From: Dyella acidiphila
Lineage (GTDB): Bacteria; Pseudomonadota; Gammaproteobacteria; Xanthomonadales; Rhodanobacteraceae
Reading direction: 5' to 3'
Assembly: GCF_014863405.1 (NCBI RefSeq)
Contig: NZ_JACZZA010000003.1
Coordinates: 62,001 to 126,000, forward strand
DNA: 64,000 bases
A program made the translations under genes and the position numbers. Shown piece by piece: positions 18,357 to 28,555 of the stretch; positions within the stretch are counted from its first letter, which is position 1; the number at the start of each line of letters is the position of its first letter. The notes under the pieces are model-generated. The model ran no database searches. It had not been told where the DNA came from and was given only the letters and a program-made list of their open reading frames with translations.

Positions 18357-19145
18357 TCAAACAACACAGGCGCCGCCGTCGATCACCAGCTCGGCGGCGG
18401 TGACGTAGCGGCTTTCATCCGAGGCGAGATAAAGCACGGCGTAGGCGACATCGTCCGGATCGCCCAGGCGTTTCATCGGGATGCTGCGCGTCAGCTTGCG
18501 CGTGGCTTCTTCCTCGCCCAGCGCGGTGAAGAACGGGGCGACGATGCCGGTGCGGATAAAGGCCGGATGGATCGAGTTGCAGCGCACATCGATCTGCTGC
18601 CTGGTGCAATCGATGGCCACCGACTTGGTCAGCATCGCCACGGCGGCCTTGGAGGTGTTGTAGGCGGTGTAGTTCGGGTCGACCTTGAACGCCGCCAGCG
18701 AGGAGATATTCACGATCGACGCCGGCTGCTGCTGGCGCAGATAGGGCAGCGCGTATTTGCAGCCGAACAGGATGCTGTCCACGTTCACGCTCATCACGCG
18801 CCGCCATTCGTCCAGCGCGATCTGCTCCACGCCGCCGAGCGAGCCGATGCCGGCGTTGTTGACCAGCACCGACAGGCCGCCCATCGCTTGCACGGCCTGC
18901 GACAGCAAGTGTTTCCATGCTGCCTCGTCGCTGACATCCTGTTGCGCGGCCCAGGCCACCTGCTTGCCGATTTCGCCGTTGATCTCCGCCGCCCGCGCTT
19001 GCACTGCGGCAGCGTTGATGTCGGTCAGGAAGACCTTGGCGCCGTGTCGCGCCAGCATGCGCGCCGTGGCGGCGCCCAGGCCGCCGGCCGCGCCGGTGAT
19101 AAAAGCGCGCTTGCCGGCGACGCGTTGTGCAGAAGGTGTGGTCAT
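18357..19145 (-). CDS. Short-chain dehydrogenase/reductase (second of pair)
   Basis: Classical SDR of 262 residues. It shows the NAD(P)-binding TGAAGGLGAA, NNAG, catalytic Ser in NISSLAAF and the YxxxK motif YNTSK, ending in a typical ELVIDGGACVV. The start at 19145 (MTTPSAQ) lies 16 bases after the upstream SDR stop; a 15-residue extension would overlap that gene. It sits in the ACAD/kinase operon, where an SDR could interconvert a keto- and hydroxyacyl-CoA. Exact substrate unknown. Confidence 0.92.
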   Translation of the reverse strand: MTTPSAQRVAGKRAFITGAAGGLGAATARMLARHGAKVFLTDINAAAVQARAAEINGEIGKQVAWAAQQDVSDEAAWKHLLSQAVQAMGGLSVLVNNAGIGSLGGVEQIALDEWRRVMSVNVDSILFGCKYALPYLRQQQPASIVNISSLAAFKVDPNYTAYNTSKAAVAMLTKSVAIDCTRQQIDVRCNSIHPAFIRTGIVAPFFTALGEEEATRKLTRSIPMKRLGDPDDVAYAVLYLASDESRYVTAAELVIDGGACVV

Positions 19146-19161
19146 GGCCCGTGCCCTTGGT

Positions 19162-19932
19162 TCAAACGCTGAGGTAGCCGCCATCGACATTCAGCACCGC
19201 ACCGGTGGTGTACGAGGCTGCATCGGAGGCGAGATATAGTGCGGCGCCGGCCATTTCCGACGGCTGCGCCACGCGCCGCATCGGCACGTGCGCCAGGGCC
19301 TGCTTGAGGATCGCTGGCGTATTCACCAGCACCGAGGCGAACTTGGTATCGGTAAGGCCCGGCAGCAGCGCATTGCAGCGCACGCCGGATTCGGCGCACT
19401 CCACGGCGAACGCCTTGGTCATCGAAATTACCGCCGCCTTGGTGATCGAATAAATACCTTGCTGGAAGCCGGGCACCACGCCATTGACCGAGGCGACGTT
19501 GACGATCGAGCCGCCGCCGCGCTTCGCCATCAGCTTGGAGCCATACGCAGACATGTAGAAATAACCGCGGATATTCACATCCACCGTCTTCTGGAACACC
19601 GACGGCTCGGTATCGGCAATCGGGCCGAAATAGGGGTTGGTGGCGGCATTGTTGATCAAAATATTCAGCCGCCCATGCTGTTCTTCGACCTGCGCAAACA
19701 GCGCCTCGATCTGCGCCAGTTCGCCGATATGGCAGGCAATCGCTTCGGCCGAGCCACCGGCGGCGACGATCTCGTCGACCACTTTTTCGCAATCCGCCTG
19801 TTTGCGGCTGGATACCACGGTATGTGCGCCCTGTGCTGCCAGCAGCCTGGCGATCTCTGCACCGATGCCGCGGCTGGCGCCGGTCACGATGGCGATCTTG
19901 CCGGCGAGGTTGAAAGGCGATGTATCGGTCAT
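19162..19932 (-). CDS. Short-chain dehydrogenase/reductase (first of pair)
   Basis: Classical SDR of 256 residues: TGASRGIGAE dinucleotide motif, NNAATN in place of NNAG, catalytic Ser in NVASVNG, YSITK at the active site and the C-terminal VLNVDGGYLSV. It is similar in plan to the next gene but clearly a different family member, so the operon carries two distinct oxidoreductases. It begins 25 bases after the histidine phosphatase. Confidence 0.92.
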   Translation of the reverse strand: MTDTSPFNLAGKIAIVTGASRGIGAEIARLLAAQGAHTVVSSRKQADCEKVVDEIVAAGGSAEAIACHIGELAQIEALFAQVEEQHGRLNILINNAATNPYFGPIADTEPSVFQKTVDVNIRGYFYMSAYGSKLMAKRGGGSIVNVASVNGVVPGFQQGIYSITKAAVISMTKAFAVECAESGVRCNALLPGLTDTKFASVLVNTPAILKQALAHVPMRRVAQPSEMAGAALYLASDAASYTTGAVLNVDGGYLSV

Positions 19933-19957
19933 GGAAGTGATCCTGGAAAGTGGATGC

Positions 19958-20647
19958 TCAGCGCAGCGTAACCAGGGACTGGTCTTCGCTGCGTTGCAAA
20001 TGCGGCCATGCGTTGTAGGTCACCAGCGAGGCGCCGTTGCGGCCGAGGCGCAGGCGGGTGGTGCTGGTATTGACCAGTGGCCAGCTCAGCGTGAAGGTCT
20101 GCGCGATGGGCGCATCGAGCACGCGGTTGGCGAGTACGGCGATCGGTCCGCCGGAGGTGAACGCCCAGATGGTTTTGGCCGGATGCCCGGCTAATACCTC
20201 TAGTGCCTGCAGCACCTGCGCGCGAAAGCCTGACCAGGTTTGCGTGTATTGGGCGTCATGTTCGCCCTCCACCCAGCGTGCAATGGCTGCCGCGAACATC
20301 TCCTGGAAGGCGCGGTACGGATCCGGCGTCTGCTTCAGGGCGCGGTACAAGGCGCCTTCTTCGGCCAGATCCGGGCGCAGGCGCGCCAGCAATTCCTGAT
20401 GGTCGACCTCGTCCAGGCCATCGAGCTGCAGCAGCGGGCGATCGATGCCGGCTGCGGCCAGGCACAGTTCCGCCGTGCGGCGATGGCGCTGGCGCGGACC
20501 GATCGCCACCAGATCGGGCACTTCGCCGCAGCTGGCCAGCCATGCGCCGAGCCGGCGCGACTGCTCTTCGCCTACTTCGGACAGATGATCGTAATCCGCC
20601 GCGCGGAAGCTGGCCTGTCCGTGGCGTATCAGCAACACGCTGCGCAT
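19958..20647 (-). CDS. Histidine phosphatase family protein
   Basis: Phosphoglycerate-mutase-like phosphatase of 229 residues. The phosphohistidine motif LIRHGQAS (His9) is at the N terminus, and the second His expected in SGGPI-type blocks is replaced by TSGGPIAVLAN, where many branch-2 members read SHGG; catalysis may therefore be altered. The start lies 2 bases after the kinase stop, so it is tightly coupled to the APH-type kinase. It may reverse or proofread a phosphorylation in this pathway (inference). Confidence 0.85.
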   Translation of the reverse strand: MRSVLLIRHGQASFRAADYDHLSEVGEEQSRRLGAWLASCGEVPDLVAIGPRQRHRRTAELCLAAAGIDRPLLQLDGLDEVDHQELLARLRPDLAEEGALYRALKQTPDPYRAFQEMFAAAIARWVEGEHDAQYTQTWSGFRAQVLQALEVLAGHPAKTIWAFTSGGPIAVLANRVLDAPIAQTFTLSWPLVNTSTTRLRLGRNGASLVTYNAWPHLQRSEDQSLVTLR

Positions 20648-20649
20648 CG

Positions 20650-21716
20650 CTACAGCACCGAGTGCGCAATGATGCGTCGGCAGCGCGCACCCATATAGCG
20701 CGCCGCGTCGCCGAAGCTGGCGAACTGCGGGTTGGTGGTCTGGCCCAGGGCGAAGCGGCGGTAGATCTGCTGGATGATCACCATCAGGCGGAACAGCCCG
20801 AACACTTCGTAGAAGTCGAAGTTGTCCACGCTCCAGCCGGTGCGGCTGCCGTAGTAGTCGATCACTTCGCGCCGGGTCAGCATGCCGGGTGCATTCGACG
20901 GCTGGCGGCGGAACGACTGGAAAGTGGCATCGTCGTCCGCCTGCACCCAGTAGGCCAGCGAGCCGCCCAGGTCCATCAGCGGATCGCCCAGTGTGGCCAT
21001 TTCCCAGTCGAGCACGCCGATGATGTGCAGCGGTTGCAGCGGGTCGAGCACGACGTTGTCGAAACGGTAGTCGTTATGGATCACGCAGGTGGCGTTGTCG
21101 TGCGCCGGCTGCTTGTGCGCCAGCCAGTGCAGCACATCCTCGCACGGGTCGGTGCCTTCGGTTGCCGCCTGGCGCCAGCGTTCGCTCCAGCCGGACACTT
21201 GCCGCGCGATGTAGCCCTCGCCTTTGCCGATCTGCTGCAGCGCGGGTTGCGTGGCATCCACCTGATGCAGTTCCACCAGGCGGTCGACGAAGCTGTGGCA
21301 AAGCGCGCGCACGCCATCGGCATCGAGGCCGAGCGCGGGCGGCAGGTCGCGGCGCAGGATGCTGCCGCGCAGCCGTTCCATCACATAGAAATGCTGGCCG
21401 ATCACCGCTTCGTCGTCGCAGCTGGCCAGGATCGCCGGCACATAGCGATAGTGCGGTTTCAGCGCTGCCATCACCTGCGCCTCGCGCAGCATATCGTGCG
21501 CCGACTTCGCCTTGGCGCCTGCCGGCGGCCGGCGCAGTACCAGCTCGCGCTCCGGGTAGCTGAGCAGGTAGGTAAGGTTGGAAGCACCGCCCGGGAACTG
21601 CGTGACTGTCGGCGTGCCGTGCAGGTCGGCGACATGCTGTTTCAAGAACGCATCGACTCGCGCAATGTCGAACGCATCTTCCTCGCGCAGCGCGCGTGCC
21701 TGGTCCAGCGTGCCGC

Positions 21717-21720
<4 letters not shown>
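20650..21720 (-). CDS. APH-family kinase (ACAD10/11- and LvaA-like)
   Basis: Phosphotransferase of 356 residues with the aminoglycoside-phosphotransferase fold: catalytic VIHNDYRFDNVV (Asp and Asn of the HxDxxxxN motif) and the metal-binding DWEMATLGDPLMDL. Its start overlaps the acyl-CoA dehydrogenase stop (ATGA). In animal ACAD10/11 the same two domains are fused, and in Pseudomonas LvaA and LvaC act together to phosphorylate and then eliminate a 4-hydroxyacyl-CoA. By context this protein is best read as a hydroxyacyl-CoA kinase rather than an antibiotic-resistance enzyme. The longer frame to 22443 is a shadow of the dehydrogenase gene. Confidence 0.92.
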
Positions 21721-22946
<1,226 letters not shown>

Positions 22947-23011
22947 GGGCGGCTCTCCTCGGTCCGGCCAGCCTACGCCCCTGCCGGGGGATTATTGAAA
23001 TGAATATCCTT

Positions 23012-23032
23012 TATGGCTATCCATTAGCCATA
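23012..23032. promoter_or_regulatory. Perfect 21-bp dyad, probable LysR operator
   Basis: TATGGCTA (23012-23019), five bases, then TAGCCATA (23025-23032): eight-base arms without mismatch, AT-ending like the LysR T-N11-A box. It lies in the 103-base gap between the divergent LysR and acyl-CoA dehydrogenase genes, 18 bases before the LysR start, so it is well placed for autoregulation and control of the catabolic operon. Confidence 0.7.
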
Positions 23033-23049
23033 TCTATAACCTTTGGGGC

Positions 23050-23964
23050 ATGGATCGCACCGATACCCGCATCGACCTCAACCTGTTCCGCGTGCTCGAT
23101 GCCATCTATACCTATGGCGGCGTGAGCGCGGCGGCACGGGTGCTGCATCTCACCCAGCCGGCGGTGACGCATGCGCTGAAACGCTTGCGCGATCATCTGG
23201 GCGATCCGCTGTTCATCCGCCAGGGCAACCGTTTGCTGCCTACCGAAAAAGTGCGCGCGATGATGCCGGCCGTGCAGGCGCATCTGGAAGGCCTGCACGC
23301 GAGCACGCGCGCGCAACCGCGTTTCGATCCGGCACACCTGGAGCTGGAATTCACCGTCGGCTTTCGCGACATCCTCGAATCGATCGCGTTGCCGGACTTG
23401 CTGGCGCGCATCGAGCGCGAGGCACCGCACGTGCGGGTGACCAGTCATCGCATTGCTGCGGATGAAGTCGATCGCGAATTGCGCGCCGGCACGCTGGATC
23501 TGGTGGTCGACCGCCCTTTGCATGCGGGGCCGCAGATCATGCGCCAGCATCTGGTCGACGAAACCCTGGTGGTGGTGATGCGTCGTCGGCATCCGTTGCA
23601 GGCGCAGCTCAAGCGCGGCGATTATCTGGGCGCCGGCCACGTCACCGTATCGCCGCTGGGCGAAACCAGTGCGCTGGATGTATTGCTGGGGCAGAGTGGG
23701 TATTTCCGCCAGATCAAGCTTACTTGCCAGCATTACTTCGCCGCTTGCCAGATCGCCGCGGCTACCGATCTGCTGCTCACGGTGCCACGTTCCTACGCCA
23801 TCCACTTGTCCGGTCTGTTGCCGATGGCGATCGTGCCGTTGCCGATCAAGCTCAAGGCATTTCCGATTCTGGCGTATTGGCATGCATCCACCCATGACGA
23901 TCCGGCGCATGCGTGGTTTCGCCAATGTGCGATCGATGCGATCGCTGCAGGCGTCGCTCCGTAG
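23050..23964 (+). CDS. LysR family transcriptional regulator
   Basis: Regulator of 304 residues with an N-terminal winged helix (LNLFRVLDAIYTYGGVSAAARVLHLTQPAVTHALKRL in short blocks, residues about 9-45) and a two-lobed periplasmic-binding-like effector domain. It is divergent from the ACAD/APH operon and separated from it by a perfect dyad, so it probably senses a pathway intermediate. Its TAG stop (23962-23964) is part of a degenerate copy of the GTAGGTTGGGTTAG repeat, which suggests the repeat inserted at, and may have shortened, the C terminus. Confidence 0.93.
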   Translation: MDRTDTRIDLNLFRVLDAIYTYGGVSAAARVLHLTQPAVTHALKRLRDHLGDPLFIRQGNRLLPTEKVRAMMPAVQAHLEGLHASTRAQPRFDPAHLELEFTVGFRDILESIALPDLLARIEREAPHVRVTSHRIAADEVDRELRAGTLDLVVDRPLHAGPQIMRQHLVDETLVVVMRRRHPLQAQLKRGDYLGAGHVTVSPLGETSALDVLLGQSGYFRQIKLTCQHYFAACQIAAATDLLLTVPRSYAIHLSGLLPMAIVPLPIKLKAFPILAYWHASTHDDPAHAWFRQCAIDAIAAGVAP

Positions 23965-24000
23965 GTTGGGTTAGCTCGAGGCTTGATCTGGGAGTGACCT
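23961..24000 (+). repeat. Decayed copy of the GTAGGTTGGGTTAG element
   Basis: GTAGGTTGGGTTAG (23961-23974) is intact, followed by CTCGAGGCTTGATCTGGGAG, which resembles the CCCCGGACTTGATCCGGGG insert of the copy at 53290. No matching right arm was seen, so this is a half or decayed element. Confidence 0.65.
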
Positions 24001-24043
24001 GATTACACCTCGGTTGCGTGGTTTCTGCGGCAAGCGCGTGCAA

Positions 24044-24137
24044 CCCTCCCCTGCCCAGCAGGGGAGGGAGCGTGTCGACAAGCGCCATTTCCAAACTTGC
24101 GCTATCTACCCCCTCCCCTACGTGCAGTAGGGGAGGG
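24044..24137. repeat. Pair of C/G-rich hairpins between convergent genes
   Basis: Two related hairpins: CCCTCCCCTGC/GCAGGGGAGGG (24044-24068, loop CCA) and CCCTCCCCTAC/GTAGGGGAGGG (24111-24137, loop GTGCA). Both have 11-base perfect stems sharing the CCCTCCCCT core. They look like a paired REP-type element and could also terminate transcription from both sides. Confidence 0.7.
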
Positions 24138-24190
24138 CTGGGGTGGGGTGAAGCCCGCACTATTGCGAAAAGCATCAAATCTCGGCCGCT

Positions 24191-25321
24191 TCAACCTTGG
24201 TCGTGTCGCTCATCCTTGGCCGGATGCGTAGGCGGCGCCGCTTTCGGTGCTGCTGCGGGATGACGCGGTGGCGGTGCGCTGCGCGGCGCCGCTTCCGGAC
24301 GATAGGCCGGCTGGGCCGGTGCGTGGTTTACCGGTGCGGCACCCTGCTCGCGCGGTTCGGGTGTCGGCTCCGGGCGTCGTTGCAATTGAGTGGGCGGCAC
24401 ATGCGTATCTGGGACATGCTGCTCGGCCGGCGGCACGGGGTGCGGTGCAGCGGCGCGCTCGGCCGGTGCCGCGGCGGCACTCGGATGCGGCGCGAAATGG
24501 CTCGAAGGGAGGGCGCCGGGGCGTTCGGCTGCGGCCGGATGCGGCGCCGGTGCACCGTGTGCGCCGATCACGCCAGGCCCGCTGAAGTTGCCTGGCCGCG
24601 ACGTCGCGGCAATCGATGGATTGCCGTGATTGTTGGCCAGGCGCAGCGCAGGATTCTGGGTCGCCATGGCCACGTGTTGTTGCTGCGCGGCGACCGGCGG
24701 CGTGTGCTGCTGCTGCGCATACGCGCGTTGCTGTGATGTCGGTTGTGCGGCAACACCACCGCTGCCGCCGTTGTAACTCACATGATTGACGGTGACGTTG
24801 TTGATCACGGTCTGGTTGTACACATTGGTGACGTGCACGCCGCCGAATTGATTCACCGTGCGGTTGTAGTAGAAGCCGCCAGGGCCCCAATGGCCGCCGG
24901 CATAACCGTCGCCGGTGTAGCCGTAGCCGTAGTTGATGCCGCCGTAGAAGCCGACGGTCCTGCCCCAGTAGCCTTCGTGGAAGACGTAGACATTACCCAC
25001 CCAGCCCCAATAGCCCGGCGTCCATAGCGCGCCGACGAACGGCGGCTCGATCCAGGTGCCGGGGACCCAGTAGTAGCCGCCGTCGGCCCACGCCCAATAG
25101 CCGGGCACCCAGATATAGCCGACAGTCGGAATGGGCGGCTGTACGTAAACCGGCAGCGGCGGCGGCGCGACGTTGACCGAGATGCCGATACCGATGGCAA
25201 TGCCGGCCTGTGCCGGCGTGGTGATCAACAGGGGCGATGCGCCCATCAGGACCGTGGTGATGCTCATCGTCATTGCCGTGAGTCGGGCCTGGGTCTTGCG
25301 CGCAAAAGGACAAGCTTTCAT
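24191..25321 (-). CDS. Secreted YXWGXW-repeat protein with Pro/Ala/His tail
   Basis: Exported protein of 376 residues, function unknown. The signal peptide ends near TTPAQA-G (about residue 39). Residues about 60-135 carry aromatic YXWGXW-type repeats (YIWVPGYWAW, YYWVPGTW, LWTPGYWGW), then a Gly/Tyr region, an Asn/Val stretch (NVYNQTVINNVTVNHVS) and a long Pro/Ala/His/Glu tail. The start at 25321 has GGAGAGGAA just upstream; the frame further up is not signal-like. The order 'aromatic/Gly, then Asn-rich, then Pro/His tail' echoes the DUF3300 protein at 851-2614. Confidence 0.85.
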   Translation of the reverse strand: MKACPFARKTQARLTAMTMSITTVLMGASPLLITTPAQAGIAIGIGISVNVAPPPLPVYVQPPIPTVGYIWVPGYWAWADGGYYWVPGTWIEPPFVGALWTPGYWGWVGNVYVFHEGYWGRTVGFYGGINYGYGYTGDGYAGGHWGPGGFYYNRTVNQFGGVHVTNVYNQTVINNVTVNHVSYNGGSGGVAAQPTSQQRAYAQQQHTPPVAAQQQHVAMATQNPALRLANNHGNPSIAATSRPGNFSGPGVIGAHGAPAPHPAAAERPGALPSSHFAPHPSAAAAPAERAAAPHPVPPAEQHVPDTHVPPTQLQRRPEPTPEPREQGAAPVNHAPAQPAYRPEAAPRSAPPPRHPAAAPKAAPPTHPAKDERHDQG

Positions 25322-25631
25322 GTCATTCCTCTCCGCCGGATGTGGGCGGCCAGGACCGTAGCGCAAAAATCGGGAAAAGAAGCTGAGCGCCGCGTGTGGC
25401 GAAAACCGCAAATGCAAAGTTTTTAGAAAAATAGCGTGGTGATTGGCGTGTGCCCGCCTGCCAAGTGATTGATGATGCTTAAAACCGCCCGGTTTGAATA
25501 AACGGCAACGGCGAAAACATCGTCGCGGCCACGCTTGCGCATGACTGACGGTTGCACTTCGCGAAACTTACAACGCCGCATAAAAAAAGCGCAGCGTATT
25601 TCACGCCGCGCTTTTTTCTCATGTCACGCCG
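25322..25631. other. Intergenic region between plsB and the YXWGXW gene
   Basis: 310 bases: the AT-richer stretch at about 25395-25445 is a likely promoter zone for the minus-strand YXWGXW gene, and the plsB terminator lies at 25582-25617. A small AAACC/GGTTT dyad is near 25482-25495. No gene seen. Confidence 0.5.
25582..25617 (-). terminator. Rho-independent terminator of plsB
   Basis: AAAAAAGCGC and GCGCTTTTTT form the outer stem with a nested GCGT/ACGC stem inside. On the minus strand the T-run follows the stem, 14 bases after the plsB stop. Confidence 0.88.
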
Positions 25632-28376
25632 TCAGTGTTTGTTTTCGTGATTCGATGCGTGCGGATGGTCATGTTCGTGATGTTCCGCGATCACGTGTCG
25701 CTGGTGCAGCTCTTCGCTGGTATTCAACGGCAGTTCCTGCTGCTCGCCCGAATGCTCTGCGTCGCGAGGTTCTTCTTCCGCTTTGGCCGTCGGCGGCGGT
25801 GCGATGGGAGCGGCCGCTGCGGCAGCCGGGGCCGGCGCCTCCACCGGTGCAGTGCGGGTGCTTTCCCTTTCCCTTTCCTTCTCCGCGTCGCCGCCGGTGA
25901 TCTTGAGAATGGAATGGCGCATCTCGCGCGCGAGGATCACGCGCGCATCGCGCACCATGCCTTCCAGCGCACCGTCGTAGTCGAGCTTGCCCTCGTCGTC
26001 GGTCCACACCACGCGGCGTTCACGCAGCTTCTGGATAAAGCCGCGGAACAGCGCCTTGTCGAAGAACTCGGGTGCGGACGGTTCGCTCAGCAAGCTCAGG
26101 CGCTGAGCGGTGAGCGTGCAGATATTTTCCAGCTCGGCCGCGGTGACGCTGTGCGGGCCGTTCTTTACCAGTGCGGCGATGGCGATGTAGTAGCGCTCGA
26201 AAGCCTGGATCAGGCCGCGCGCGATTACCCGCAATTGATAGGCGGCGTCTTCCTGGCCGGGGCTGCGCTCCATCACGCGGCCATCGCCGGTGGCTTCAAG
26301 CAAGCCGCGGCGCACGAAGAAATCAATGGTGGCCTGCAACTGCTGCGCAAAGCCTTCGCCATCCCAGGGCAGGAACAGCTCGCCCTGGATAAAGGGATAG
26401 ATGATGCGGCCCAGGCGCAGGATCGAGGCGCGCGTCATGCGCCGGTTGTTGAGGAAGCAGCACGCCACCCAGGCGGCCGGCGCAATCAGGTGCTGCACAT
26501 TGTTGCGGAAGTAGCTCAGCAACACCGCCGGCTCGCCTTCCACCGTGAGGACATCGCCGAGCGGATGCCGCACGCGCGTCACCCAGCCCATTTGTTCGCC
26601 GTAGCCGATGATGGCGTCGGGCGCCATCGGTGTCAGCGTGATGCGATCGGAATAAGGCAGCTCTTCCAGCAGCGCCTTCATCAATTCCAGCTGGGTGAGC
26701 AGGTCGTTTTCCGCCATCGCATGCTTGGGAGTGGACAGCAGTGCAAGCGCGAGCAGGTTGATCGGATTGACGTCGGCGGCGCGGTTGATATTTATCTGGA
26801 TCTTTTCGGCCAGCGCATCCACCACATTGTTGAACCATTCGGGCTTGGCGCTCGGATCGGTGGTGGTGTGGCGCCATTCCTTGCTGGCGGCATCGAGCAT
26901 GGGCGTGAGTTCGATCGGCTCGCCAAAATTCAGCGCAACATGGCCGTAGCGCTGGCGCAGCACGCCCAGGCCGCGGATCAGGCCGACCAGCGATTCCTTT
27001 TCCTTGGGCTTGCCCGACAGCTCGCCCGCATAGCTCTTGCCCTCCATCAGCTTTTCGTAGCCGATGTAGACCGGCTGGAACAGCACCGGACGGCGCGGTG
27101 CGCGCAGGAAGGCGCGCACCGTCATCGCCAGCAGGCCAGCGCGCGGCGCCAGCAGCCGGCCGGTACGCGAACGGCCGCCTTCGATGAAGTATTCGATCGG
27201 CACGCCACGGTCGATCAGCTGCGCCATGTATTCGTTGAACACCACCGGATATAGCGCATTGCCCTTGAAACTGCGGCGCAGGAAGAACGCGCCGCCACGG
27301 CGCAGCAGCGGGCCGATCAGCGGCAGGTTGAGGTTCACGCCGGCAGCGATATGCGGCACCACCACGCCGGAAGCGTGCAGCTGATAGGACATCAGCAGGT
27401 AGTCGGCATGGCTGCGGTGGCTGGGCACATACACCACTTCGTAGCCGGGCGCGGCAGCGCGGGCCTTATCGAAGTGATGCATGGTGATGCCGTCGTACAA
27501 CTTGTTCCAGAAGTTGCGCAGCAGGAACGACAGCGAGCGCACTACCGGGTGCGAATAGTCGGCGGCGATTTCCATCGCCATCTTGTGTGCGCGTTCCCAG
27601 GCCTTGGCGTAGCTGATGCCTTCCTTGGCGGCCGTGGCGGTGATGACGCTGCGCACGGGTTCGGCGTTGAGCACGGCATCGACCACGGTGCGGCGGTGCG
27701 AAAGATCGGGACCGATCACCGCCGCGCGAATGCGCCGGAAGTGGGTGCGCAGCACGCGCGCCATCTTGCGCGCGAAGCGCTCGGGCTGCAGTTCCGCGCT
27801 TTCGTTCATCACCGCGCGCAGCGACACCGGGGCGGAGAAATGCACCACGGTATCGCGGCCATTGAGCAGCAGCGCCAGCATGCGGCGGAAGCGGCCGACT
27901 ACCACCCAGTTTTCCGAAAACAGCACGCTGAACCAGCCGGTGTCGCGCGATGGTGCGCGGCCGACGTAGATCGATACCGGCACAATCTGCACGTCGCGCT
28001 CGGGGAAGCCTTCCAGCGAGCGGATCAGCTGCCCGATCGGGCCATCCGGCGAGCGCTTGCGATTGCGGCCGAATACTTCGCCATCGCGGCGCGCCAAGGC
28101 GAATACCGAGCGCTTGCGCCGCGCCAGCGGCAAGGGCTGCATCGGGCTGGGCAGGCCGGCTTCGCGGCAGGCGCGGTCCAGGATCAGTGCATCGGAAAAA
28201 CCGTCGCGCTCGATCACATAGCAGATCGGCGCATCGCTGTTGAGCAGCGTCGCCGGTTCGGCCGGGTCGCGGCGAATGCGCACCCAGGGTTCGAGCAGGT
28301 GCCCGGCGAGGTTGAACCACCAAGGGGCGCGGCTGCGGTAGGTCGGTTCCGCGGTCGTCATAGTCGGCATCTGCAT
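25632..28376 (-). CDS. plsB: Glycerol-3-phosphate 1-O-acyltransferase
   Basis: Membrane-bound first enzyme of phospholipid synthesis: transfers an acyl chain from acyl-CoA or acyl-ACP to sn-glycerol-3-phosphate. At 914 residues it is longer than E. coli PlsB (807). The catalytic H-X4-D motif is HRSHAD (residues about 320-325), followed by FIEGGRSRTGR and a PVYIGYEKLMEG block. The last roughly 70 residues are an added tail, first Pro/Ala/Glu-rich then His-rich (HEHDHPHASNHENKH at the extreme C terminus), which is not part of the enzyme core. Starts at 28376, 28370 and 28361 are all possible; no strong ribosome site decides between them. Confidence 0.95.
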   Translation of the reverse strand: MQMPTMTTAEPTYRSRAPWWFNLAGHLLEPWVRIRRDPAEPATLLNSDAPICYVIERDGFSDALILDRACREAGLPSPMQPLPLARRKRSVFALARRDGEVFGRNRKRSPDGPIGQLIRSLEGFPERDVQIVPVSIYVGRAPSRDTGWFSVLFSENWVVVGRFRRMLALLLNGRDTVVHFSAPVSLRAVMNESAELQPERFARKMARVLRTHFRRIRAAVIGPDLSHRRTVVDAVLNAEPVRSVITATAAKEGISYAKAWERAHKMAMEIAADYSHPVVRSLSFLLRNFWNKLYDGITMHHFDKARAAAPGYEVVYVPSHRSHADYLLMSYQLHASGVVVPHIAAGVNLNLPLIGPLLRRGGAFFLRRSFKGNALYPVVFNEYMAQLIDRGVPIEYFIEGGRSRTGRLLAPRAGLLAMTVRAFLRAPRRPVLFQPVYIGYEKLMEGKSYAGELSGKPKEKESLVGLIRGLGVLRQRYGHVALNFGEPIELTPMLDAASKEWRHTTTDPSAKPEWFNNVVDALAEKIQININRAADVNPINLLALALLSTPKHAMAENDLLTQLELMKALLEELPYSDRITLTPMAPDAIIGYGEQMGWVTRVRHPLGDVLTVEGEPAVLLSYFRNNVQHLIAPAAWVACCFLNNRRMTRASILRLGRIIYPFIQGELFLPWDGEGFAQQLQATIDFFVRRGLLEATGDGRVMERSPGQEDAAYQLRVIARGLIQAFERYYIAIAALVKNGPHSVTAAELENICTLTAQRLSLLSEPSAPEFFDKALFRGFIQKLRERRVVWTDDEGKLDYDGALEGMVRDARVILAREMRHSILKITGGDAEKERERESTRTAPVEAPAPAAAAAAPIAPPPTAKAEEEPRDAEHSGEQQELPLNTSEELHQRHVIAEHHEHDHPHASNHENKH

Positions 28377-28555
28377 ATTCTATCGTTAGCGGGTTGGCGG
28401 CTGTGATCGCGGTGTGAAGGCGGGATTTTCGCGGTTCGTGCCGCTATGCATCGATCGGCCGGAGGCACGCGCCCGCTCCACCGCTATGGTGGCGCAGGTC
28501 CGCTCCTGCTGGCGATCCGGCGGAGGTCAGGCGCTCACTGGCCCCGTCGCAGGCG

